This document shows, piece after piece, positions 1 through 5,565 of a stretch of DNA of 6,316 nucleotides (within the stretch, counting starts at the first letter, position 1; every line of letters begins with the position of its first letter). The stretch is taken from contig JAITJY010000047.1 of the NCBI GenBank assembly GCA_031278675.1, positions 1 through 6,316 on the forward strand. The letters run 5' to 3'. The stretch is from Bifidobacteriaceae bacterium. Its GTDB lineage: Bacteria; Actinomycetota; Actinomycetes; Actinomycetales; WQXJ01. The notes under the pieces are model-generated. The model did no database searches, had not been told where the DNA came from, and was given only the letters and a program-made list of their open reading frames with translations. The position numbers were made by a program, and so were the translations under genes.

Positions 1-924
1 CATGGCGGCCCGGAACGCATAGGAGCCCAGGCCGGGCCGGGAAAAGATCGATTCGACCAGCACGGTGCCGGACAGCAGCCCACCGAACACCACACCCACC
101 ACCGTCAGGATGGGGATCATTGCGCCGCGCAGCACATATTTGAACAGGACCGTGGTCCCCGCGAGTCCTTTCGCGGTGGCGGCATGGACGTATTCCATGT
201 CGAGCACCTCAAGAACATTAGTTCTAGTAAACCGGGTCAGAAGGCCGACGGCGTATAAAGTCAGAACCAGCACGGGCAGCATGAGGTGAGCGGCGGCATC
301 GACGAAGGTCTGGAAATCACCGGTCAGGAGCGCATCAACGGTGTAGAGCCCAGTGATCCGCTGCGGAGGCGGCGCGCCGGGCGAGAGCCGCCCGGACCCG
401 GGTGCCCAACGGAGCCGGAAATAGAACAGGTAGAAGGACAAGATCGAGATCCAAAAGCTCGGCACCGAGATGCCGATCAGCGACACCACGCGGAGGATTT
501 GGTCAGAGGCCTTACCTTTGCGGTAAGCGGCCACCACCCCGAAGAACAAGCCGATAATGGCGGCGCCAACAATGGTGAACAGCGCCAGTTCAATGGTGGC
601 CGGGAAGTTGGTTGACAAATCCTCGGCCACAGCGTGGCGGGTGATGTAGCTGGTGCCCAGATCGCCTCGGAGCAGATTGGTCAGATAGATCCAATACTGC
701 ACGTACAGCGGCTTGTCGAGGCCATACTGGGCGCGGAAAGCGGCCACCAGGTCAGGGTTCGATGCCGCCACCTCACCGAGCGCAGCGACCACCGGATCGT
801 TTGGCACAAGATTGGCCAGCAGGAACGTGATGATCGTGATGCCGAAGGCGAGCAGGACGGTGATACCGAGGCGGCGCAGGATGTAATTGAGCAACCCGCG
901 GTGACGCCGGTACCACTTGACCAT
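1..924 (-). CDS. Peptide ABC transporter permease, DppB/OppB family (C-terminus beyond window)
   Basis: This is an inner-membrane permease half of a di-/oligopeptide (or nickel/opine-type) ABC importer. It pairs with a DppC-type permease and two ATPases. Reading the minus strand from ATG at 924 gives 308 uninterrupted codons to the left edge. Visible features: a basic N-terminus followed by TM1 (about 21-41); the periplasmic DppB N-terminal region with QYGLDKPLYVQYW (66-78) and LLRGDLGTSY (84-93); TM helices near 111-133, 147-170, 212-230 and 270-290; a GISVPSFW stretch (151-158); and the EAA coupling loop for the ATPase, EYVHAATAKGL...AAMIP (244-271). ESIFSRPGLG (291-300) is also typical of the family. 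An AGGTGAG ribosome-binding site sits just before the ATG. Family members are usually 310-340 residues, so only a short C-terminus is missing. No substrate-binding protein gene precedes it, so its cognate binding protein must lie elsewhere. The substrate cannot be deduced. Confidence 0.95.
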   Translation of the reverse strand, partial: MVKWYRRHRGLLNYILRRLGITVLLAFGITIITFLLANLVPNDPVVAALGEVAASNPDLVAAFRAQYGLDKPLYVQYWIYLTNLLRGDLGTSYITRHAVAEDLSTNFPATIELALFTIVGAAIIGLFFGVVAAYRKGKASDQILRVVSLIGISVPSFWISILSFYLFYFRLRWAPGSGRLSPGAPPPQRITGLYTVDALLTGDFQTFVDAAAHLMLPVLVLTLYAVGLLTRFTRTNVLEVLDMEYVHAATAKGLAGTTVLFKYVLRGAMIPILTVVGVVFGGLLSGTVLVESIFSRPGLGSYAFRAAM

Positions 925-929
925 GCTCT

Positions 930-936
930 CACCTAA
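930..936 (-). promoter_or_regulatory. Ribosome-binding site of the peptide permease
   Basis: On the minus strand, AGGTGAG precedes the ATG at 924 by about five bases. It is a good match to the anti-Shine-Dalgarno sequence and fixes the permease start. The inverted repeat at 940-969 begins only a few bases upstream, so a hairpin there would stand next to this site. Confidence 0.7.
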
Positions 937-939
937 CTC

Positions 940-969
940 TCGACTAACCGGACGGGTCCGGTTAGTCGA
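940..969. repeat. Perfect 13-bp inverted repeat in the permease 5' leader
   Basis: The arms TCGACTAACCGGA (940-952) and TCCGGTTAGTCGA (957-969) are perfect reverse complements around a 4-nt CGGG spacer. The repeat lies 16-45 nt upstream of the permease start. Neither strand has a T-run after it, so it does not look like a Rho-independent terminator. It could be a dimeric regulator's operator, or an RNA hairpin beside the permease ribosome-binding site. It shares the ACCGGA/TCCGGT core with the repeat at 1155-1186. The structure is directly visible, but the role is inferred. Confidence 0.8.
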
Positions 970-1154
970 AACTGATTGGGGGGCGCCGGCTGGGTATCCG
1001 GCGACTATGACCGACCATAATACGCAGGTAGATATGAATTAGGCTACCCACTTCGCCAGCTAGGAGCGTGGTGAATAACCACACTCCGGCCCTGCCCGCG
1101 CCGGGCGGCGGCACGCTGACCAGCGGAAACGCGGAAGGCAAGCGCAGGCTTGGC

Positions 1155-1186
1155 CTAGCAATCCGGTTTATTCACCGGATTGCTAG
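1155..1186. repeat. Perfect 13-bp inverted repeat upstream of the PBP operon
   Basis: CTAGCAATCCGGT (1155-1167) and ACCGGATTGCTAG (1174-1186) are exact reverse complements around a 6-nt TTATTC spacer. The repeat lies 106 bases before the PBP start codon. No T-tract follows on either strand, which argues against an intrinsic terminator. Its TCCGGT/ACCGGA cores match those of the repeat at 940-969 but in the opposite inward/outward order. A binding site for a regulator shared by the two divergent units is the simplest reading. A structured 5' leader is the alternative. Confidence 0.8.
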
Positions 1187-1245
1187 ACAATGAATCACTC
1201 CCCTTGTGTTGCGCGTTGATTCTGGCCAGATTGCGAGGAGATTTC

Positions 1246-1305
1246 GTGGTGGTAGGAGCGGGTGAGCCGCAGCCCATGAGAGGCTTAATGCGTGGTTTCA
1301 GGTAA
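1246..1305 (+). CDS. Possible 19-codon leader peptide overlapping the PBP start
   Basis: A strong GAGGAG ribosome-binding site (1235-1240) lies five bases before GTG GTG (1246). This frame reads 19 codons to TAA at 1303-1305, so it terminates 14 bases inside the PBP gene in another frame. It also contains in-frame ATGs at 1276 and 1288. The Shine-Dalgarno match is better than the one serving the PBP itself. Translation of this frame could deliver ribosomes to the PBP GTG (translational coupling). The peptide resembles nothing I recognise, and the overlap could be chance in GC-rich DNA. Confidence 0.3.
   Translation: MVVGAGEPQPMRGLMRGFR
1278..1283 (+). promoter_or_regulatory. Ribosome-binding site deciding the PBP GTG start
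   Basis: GAGAGG lies eight bases before the GTG at 1292. An in-frame TAA at 1286-1288 rules out any start further upstream. The next in-frame GTG or ATG codon is about residue 115, next to the membrane segment, and has no comparable site. The GTG at 1292 is therefore the most likely start. Confidence 0.6.
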
Positions 1306-3730
1306 GAACGGACCAACGCCGCCGCGGCGCAAGGCGGGTCCAGCCCCGCGGCCGGTCACCGCCAGCGGATCAGTTGCGCCGCGGCGCGTCTCCGCGCGGG
1401 CACGTGGCCTGGGACAACCTCCCGCTAGCGCACTGGGCCGGGCCGACTTCTTGCCGGACGGGATCGGCGGCTCGGCGCCACACTTCAGGCGAGTTGCCCC
1501 CGATCCGGCACCGAGTGGTGGCCGGCGAGGCAAGCGGGCGCTCGGGGCGCCGAAGCGGTACACGCGGCGCGGCAAGCCGCGTTATGGCTTTTTTAACTAC
1601 CCCCGCCGCCAATATCGCGGTTTCCACCGCTGGGTGCCGTCATGGCGGTTCGTGTGGTGGAGCTTTGTGGCCGGCTGCTTCGCTCTGGTTGGCGGTTTCT
1701 TGTTGGCCTACAACATGATCGACCTGCCGGAGCCGGCGGACTTCGCGCAGGCGCAGACCTCGACCGTCTATTACGCGGACGGTGTCACACCGATGGGCAA
1801 GTTCGAGGTGCAGAACCGCCAGATCATCAACATTGCCGACCTGCCGCAATACGCCAAGGATGCGGTGGTCGCCGCAGAAGACCGCACATTTTGGGAAAAT
1901 GCGGGAGTAGACCCCCTGGCATTGGCCCGTGCGTTCTACAACAACCTGAAAGGCGGGGCCCGCCAAGGCGGTTCGACAATCACCCAGCAATACATTGAAC
2001 GGTATTGGGTCGGGAAAACCACCACCTCACTGTCCGGCAAGTTCAAAGAAGCGATGCTGGCGCTGAAAATCACCCGGGAAAAAGACAAACAGGACATCCT
2101 GGATGATTACATGAACACCATCTACTTTGGCCGCGGTGCTTTCGGCATCCAGGCGGCCGCCCAAGCCTATTACCACAAGGACGCCAAAGACCTCACTTTA
2201 TCCGAGGCCGCGTTGTTGGCCGGAGTGATCCCGGCGCCGTCCAACTATGACCCGGAAGCCAAACTGACCGCAGCGACGGAACGGTGGAACTACGTGCTGG
2301 ACGGGATGGAAAAGATGGGCACCCTGGCGGCAGTGGAGCGGGCCGAACTGGTCTTCCCGGAATGGTTCCCTTATGAGGTACCGGAGACTTACGCCGGTCC
2401 CCAAGGCTACCTCCTGGAAATGGTGCGGCAAGAACTCCTCACCAAGGGCGGGTTGACCGAATCCCAGATCGGCAGTGCCGGGCTGAAGATCACCACCACC
2501 GTGGACCCGGCAATCCAGGCCTCCGTGGTGGCGACGGCCCAAGAGGCGTTGGCCGGCGCCCCGACCGGGCTACACATCGCAGTGGCTTCGATTGACCCCG
2601 CGAGTGGCGCAATCAAAATGATCTACGCCGGTGACGACTACCTGGTCCGCCAACAGAACGCAGCCACCCAGGACTTTGCCCAGGCCGGATCAACCTTCAA
2701 GCCGATCACCCTGGCGGCCGCACTGGAACAAGGCATCTCATTAGAGGAAACTTTCTCCGGAAAATCCCCAATCAAGATAGCCGACTGGACGGTGCACAAC
2801 GCCGGCAATTCCCAATACGGCACAATCGACTTGTTGCGGGCCACTCAAAGTTCGGTCAACACGGTTTATGCGCAGCTCAATGAGCAGATCGGCGGGGCCA
2901 CGACGAAACAGGCAGCGATTGCGGCAGGGATTCCGGCCGCAACGACGGACCTGACCGATGATCTGGCCAACGTGCTAGGCACCGCTTCCGTGCATGCAAT
3001 TGACATGGCCCGGGTCTATGCCACCTTCGCCGCCCAAGGTAAACGGCACGACACGTATATCGTCGAATCCGCCGTCAGTCCCGCCGGCAATGAGGTCTAT
3101 TCGGGCCGGAACGATGGCGTCCAGGTTTTTTCCGAGGATACGATGGCGGAACTGACCTATGCGCTGACCCGCGTGGTGGAATATGGGACGGGTCGCGAAG
3201 CCCAAGCGCTGGACCGCCCCGCCGCAGGGAAGACCGGGACATCCGAACACAACCAATCGGCCTGGTTCTGCGGCTACGTGCCACAACTCGCCACCGCCGT
3301 GGCCTACTACCAGGAGGGCGAGAACGGTGAGGTGGTCCCGATCGAACCGTTCGGGGAGAACACGGTGATCCAAGGCGGCGGGCCGCCGGCGCGGTTGTGG
3401 GTGGACATCATGAAAATCGGTCTGGGCGACTCGGAGGTCATCGAGTTCCCCGAACGCCCGAAGGATCGCGCCAAACCACAGCGGCCGGCTCCGTACACAC
3501 CAACCCCATCGGTCGAACCGAGCCAGGCGCCCACCCCGACGGCCGAGCCGAGTGCGTCGCCGACGGCATCGCCCACCGAACCGACGGAAACGCCCACGCC
3601 CACCGAACCGCCCCCCAGCCCTACCGCCGAACCGAGCCCGGAGCCGACCACACCGCAACCCAGCCCCTCGGGCTCGGTGCCGCCCGCCCGGGAGCCGGCG
3701 CGGTGGCCGGACGCATCCCAGGCGCCATGA
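1292..3730 (+). CDS. Bifunctional class A penicillin-binding protein (GT51 transglycosylase / transpeptidase)
   Basis: This enzyme polymerises lipid II into glycan strands and cross-links their stem peptides at the outer face of the membrane. Domain order in the 812 residues: a long basic, Pro/Arg/Gly-rich cytoplasmic tail (1-119); one membrane anchor (about 120-143); and the GT51 domain. GT51 motifs are AAEDRTFW with the catalytic Glu at 196, GGSTITQQ, EKDKQDILDDYMNTIYFGRGAFGIQAAA (shown here only to mark the motif region, in two parts: EKDKQDILDDYMN then TIYFGRGAFGIQ), and LSEAALLAGVIPAPSNYDP. The transpeptidase domain has GSTFK (nucleophile Ser467, Lys470), SVN (521-523) and KTGT (Lys647). 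All catalytic motifs are intact, so both activities should be functional. Residues from about 721 to the end form a Pro/Thr/Ser/Glu-rich extracellular tail, common in actinobacterial PBPs and probably wall-spanning. The GTG start is fixed by an in-frame stop just upstream and by GAGAGG. The TGA shares ATGA with the next start, so the downstream transferase is probably translationally coupled. Which numbered actinobacterial PBP it corresponds to (PonA-type) is not certain. Confidence 0.96.
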   Translation: MVSGKNGPTPPRRKAGPAPRPVTASGSVAPRRVSARARGLGQPPASALGRADFLPDGIGGSAPHFRRVAPDPAPSGGRRGKRALGAPKRYTRRGKPRYGFFNYPRRQYRGFHRWVPSWRFVWWSFVAGCFALVGGFLLAYNMIDLPEPADFAQAQTSTVYYADGVTPMGKFEVQNRQIINIADLPQYAKDAVVAAEDRTFWENAGVDPLALARAFYNNLKGGARQGGSTITQQYIERYWVGKTTTSLSGKFKEAMLALKITREKDKQDILDDYMNTIYFGRGAFGIQAAAQAYYHKDAKDLTLSEAALLAGVIPAPSNYDPEAKLTAATERWNYVLDGMEKMGTLAAVERAELVFPEWFPYEVPETYAGPQGYLLEMVRQELLTKGGLTESQIGSAGLKITTTVDPAIQASVVATAQEALAGAPTGLHIAVASIDPASGAIKMIYAGDDYLVRQQNAATQDFAQAGSTFKPITLAAALEQGISLEETFSGKSPIKIADWTVHNAGNSQYGTIDLLRATQSSVNTVYAQLNEQIGGATTKQAAIAAGIPAATTDLTDDLANVLGTASVHAIDMARVYATFAAQGKRHDTYIVESAVSPAGNEVYSGRNDGVQVFSEDTMAELTYALTRVVEYGTGREAQALDRPAAGKTGTSEHNQSAWFCGYVPQLATAVAYYQEGENGEVVPIEPFGENTVIQGGGPPARLWVDIMKIGLGDSEVIEFPERPKDRAKPQRPAPYTPTPSVEPSQAPTPTAEPSASPTASPTEPTETPTPTEPPPSPTAEPSPEPTTPQPSPSGSVPPAREPARWPDASQAP

Positions 3731-5565
3731 ACCGGCCCTCCTTTATGCCGGATGTGCCGCTGAAGAACATCATCTGGGGTTTGGAACTGCCGCTGCTGGT
3801 ACTGAACGCGGCGGCGCTGATCACAGCGGTGGCGGCGTGGTACCGGCCGGGTGCGGCGGCGATGACCGCGCTGTCGGTCGGGATTTGTTTGCTGGTCGCC
3901 GGGCTCGGCTTCCGCAAGATGACGACGGCCGCGAACACACTCCCCGGCAATTATGTCCTCGCGCGGCTGACCCTGGTCTATGCGGTGTTCGGGGTGCATC
4001 CCGTGCGCGGCGCCAGCGCACCCCACATCCTGGCGGCGGCCATGGTGGCGGCGTGCCTGCTGGCCGAGCCGGTGGCGAAGGCGTTCGCGGCCCAAAGCTT
4101 CCCGTATGCGGCGCACTTCCCGGGTGTGCGGACCCGCAGCACCCATCTGCCGCCGGACATGGTGTTTTGGGCCAACCTGCTGGCGACGGCGGTGGTCACG
4201 GCGCTGGGGCGCCACCTGTTGCCCGTCGAATTGGCGGTGGCCTTGGTGGCGGTCTTGTTCAACGTGATCGCGTTGGCTGATATGGCGTTGTTCGCGATCC
4301 GGCGGTTGCGGTTCAACGCGCGCCTGCCGCGCATTTGGGAAGAATTGCAGCCGGTGTTTGCGGTCCACTGGCAGGCGGCGCCGGGTTCGGTCCACCAATT
4401 GACCATGTGGATAGATTACTTGCGGGCGCTGGGGCCGCCGTTTTTTATCATCACCCGTACCGCCGAGAATTTCACCGAGGTCACGCAGCGTTTCAATATT
4501 CCGGTGTTGCACCGGGTGGGGCTCGATGCCGTCGAAGACGCCTTAAGTCCGTCGCTGAAAACGGTTTTCTATGTCAATACCGCCATTTTGAATGACCACA
4601 TGTTGCGGTATCCGCATCTTAACCATATCCAGCTGAATCATGGCGACAGCGACAAGATCGCATCCTATTCGCCGGTGTTCCGGGCTTACGACAGGGACTT
4701 TGTGGCGGGCCAAGCGGCGATTGACCGTTTCGGGGCGGCGGGGCTCGCCACGGCCCCCGATTTCTTTGTGATTGTGGGCCGGCCGCAGGTGGCGGCGGTC
4801 ACGCCGGCCCGCGGGCCAGTGAGCGCACTGCATCCACCGACCGCGTTGTACGCGCCGACTTGGTGGGGCAACACCCAGGATTCCAACTACACGTCGCTGC
4901 CGCAGGGCCCGGCAATTGTCCAGGCCCTGCTGAACCGTGGCTGCACAGTGGTGTTTCGGCCGCACCCCTATTGGAATAAACATCACCGGACGGCGGCGGC
5001 GCGCGATGCCGTGGTGGACTTACTCGCGAAAGATGCGGCCGCCACCGGCCGGCCTCACGTCTATGGGGAGCGGGCCGAAACTCAACTATCGGTGTTCGAC
5101 TGTTTCAACCTGTCGGACTTCTTGGTCTCCGACGTTTCATCCGTCGTCAACGACTATCTTTTTTCGCTAAAACCGATGGTCATGCTGGCAGTCATCACGC
5201 CGCCGGACAGATTCGTCGAGGAATTCCCGGTGGCACGGGGCGCCTATGTGGTGGATTACGCCAGCCTGGACCCGGACACCCCGGCGGGCGGGTCCACTCC
5301 GGCGGGCGGGTCCACTCCGGCGGGTGGGTCCTCCCCTGCGGGCGGGTCCACACCGGCGGGTGGGTCCACACCGGCGGGTGGATCCACTCTGGCGGGTGGG
5401 TCCACACCTGCGGGAGCCCACACGCTGACCGCCGCCTTGGACGCCATCTGGGGCGAAGACCCGTTGGCCCCAGTTAGAACCGAACTGGAGACCTATTATT
5501 TGGGTGACATCCCACGCGACCACTACACCGAGCGATTCTTCGAGGAGGCCCGGAAGTATGTCTGA
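3727..5565 (+). CDS. Membrane-anchored CDP-glycerol glycerophosphotransferase-family protein (TagF/TagB-like)
   Basis: This family (GT-B fold, Pfam Glyphos_transf) transfers glycerol phosphate, or a related polyol phosphate, from a CDP-activated donor to build teichoic-acid-type wall polymers at the cytoplasmic membrane face. The 612-residue protein starts with about 190 residues rich in hydrophobic helices (about 19-38, 43-62, 77-90, 98-120, 146-162, 164-190). A soluble transferase domain follows, with HGDSDK (305-310), FVAGQAAIDR (325-334), VGRPQ (350-354), LYAPTWWGN (374-382), FRPHPY (410-415) and SDFLVSDVSSVVNDY (463-477). These resemble the donor-binding and catalytic motifs of TagF enzymes. 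Residues 518-565 are an eight-unit (T/S)PAGGS repeat inserted before the last C-terminal helix. The ATG at 3727 overlaps the PBP stop (ATGA). An open frame extends further upstream to 3397, but only as an overlap with the PBP gene, so the coupled ATG is preferred. The polymer and polyol are not determinable. The integral-membrane N-terminus differs from classical peripheral TagF. Confidence 0.88.
   Translation: MNRPSFMPDVPLKNIIWGLELPLLVLNAAALITAVAAWYRPGAAAMTALSVGICLLVAGLGFRKMTTAANTLPGNYVLARLTLVYAVFGVHPVRGASAPHILAAAMVAACLLAEPVAKAFAAQSFPYAAHFPGVRTRSTHLPPDMVFWANLLATAVVTALGRHLLPVELAVALVAVLFNVIALADMALFAIRRLRFNARLPRIWEELQPVFAVHWQAAPGSVHQLTMWIDYLRALGPPFFIITRTAENFTEVTQRFNIPVLHRVGLDAVEDALSPSLKTVFYVNTAILNDHMLRYPHLNHIQLNHGDSDKIASYSPVFRAYDRDFVAGQAAIDRFGAAGLATAPDFFVIVGRPQVAAVTPARGPVSALHPPTALYAPTWWGNTQDSNYTSLPQGPAIVQALLNRGCTVVFRPHPYWNKHHRTAAARDAVVDLLAKDAAATGRPHVYGERAETQLSVFDCFNLSDFLVSDVSSVVNDYLFSLKPMVMLAVITPPDRFVEEFPVARGAYVVDYASLDPDTPAGGSTPAGGSTPAGGSSPAGGSTPAGGSTPAGGSTLAGGSTPAGAHTLTAALDAIWGEDPLAPVRTELETYYLGDIPRDHYTERFFEEARKYV
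5278..5421 (+). repeat. 18-bp tandem repeat encoding (T/S)PAGGS, about 8 units
   Basis: Seven full 18-bp units plus a degenerate eighth run head to tail inside the transferase gene. The typical unit is ACTCCGGCGGGYGGGTCC, encoding T-P-A-G-G-S. Unit 4 begins with Ser, unit 7 has Leu for Pro, and unit 8 ends A-H. Variation is mostly at third codon positions (GGC/GGT, ACT/ACA). The unit is exactly six codons, so gain or loss of copies keeps the frame. The encoded Gly/Ser/Pro linker falls between YVVDYASLDPD and the C-terminal ALDAIWGEDP segment. It therefore lengthens a loop rather than interrupting a visible catalytic motif. Confidence 0.95.
5542..5548 (+). promoter_or_regulatory. Ribosome-binding site of the second transferase
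   Basis: GAGGAGG, a near-perfect Shine-Dalgarno sequence, lies nine bases upstream of ATG 5558. It sits inside the last codons of the preceding gene and selects this ATG, which overlaps that gene's end by eight bases. Confidence 0.8.

Larger units (their letters stand above)
925..1291. other. Divergent intergenic region between permease and PBP operons
   Basis: These 367 bases separate two outward-facing transcription units, so they must hold promoters for both. No convincing -35/-10 pair is visible on either strand. A TATTAT hexamer on the minus strand (1017-1022) could be a -10 for the permease but lacks a good -35. The region contains two perfect inverted repeats (940-969 and 1155-1186), a local A/T-richer patch at about 1000-1050, and a small open reading frame (1246-1305) that overlaps the PBP start. 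No tRNA or other recognisable RNA gene was seen. Confidence 0.6.

Noticed and set aside
65..936. Plus-strand open frames opposite the permease
   Set aside because: They are shadows of the permease, whose minus-strand frame is open throughout and carries clear DppB-family motifs.
1017..1022. TATTAT on the minus strand as a permease -10 box
   Set aside because: No acceptable -35 lies 16-18 bases upstream, so it was not listed as a promoter.
1155..1186. Rho-independent terminator
   Set aside because: The stem is strong, but no T-run follows on either strand, and no gene ends nearby. The same objection applies to 940-969.
1068..1193. 41-codon frame starting GTG GTG after AGGAG
   Set aside because: The ribosome-binding site is only 1-4 bases from the start codons, too close. 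The frame runs through the inverted repeat and resembles no known peptide.
2975..3658. Minus-strand open frame of 227 codons
   Set aside because: It is antisense to the intact transpeptidase domain with an Arg/Gly-rich, non-protein-like translation.
3397..3726. Upstream extension of the first transferase
   Set aside because: The frame is open, but it overlaps the PBP coding region by more than 300 bases and gives a Gly/His/Arg-rich sequence unlike the family. The ATG at 3727 with its ATGA overlap is a better start.
3307..4512. Long minus-strand open frame of 401 codons
   Set aside because: It runs antisense across the PBP tail and the transferase start, has a low-complexity Arg/Gly/Gln/His-rich translation, and matches no family. 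It is an artefact of GC-rich coding DNA.
5278..5421. CRISPR-like array
   Set aside because: The 18-bp units are directly adjacent without spacers and are in-frame coding repeats.
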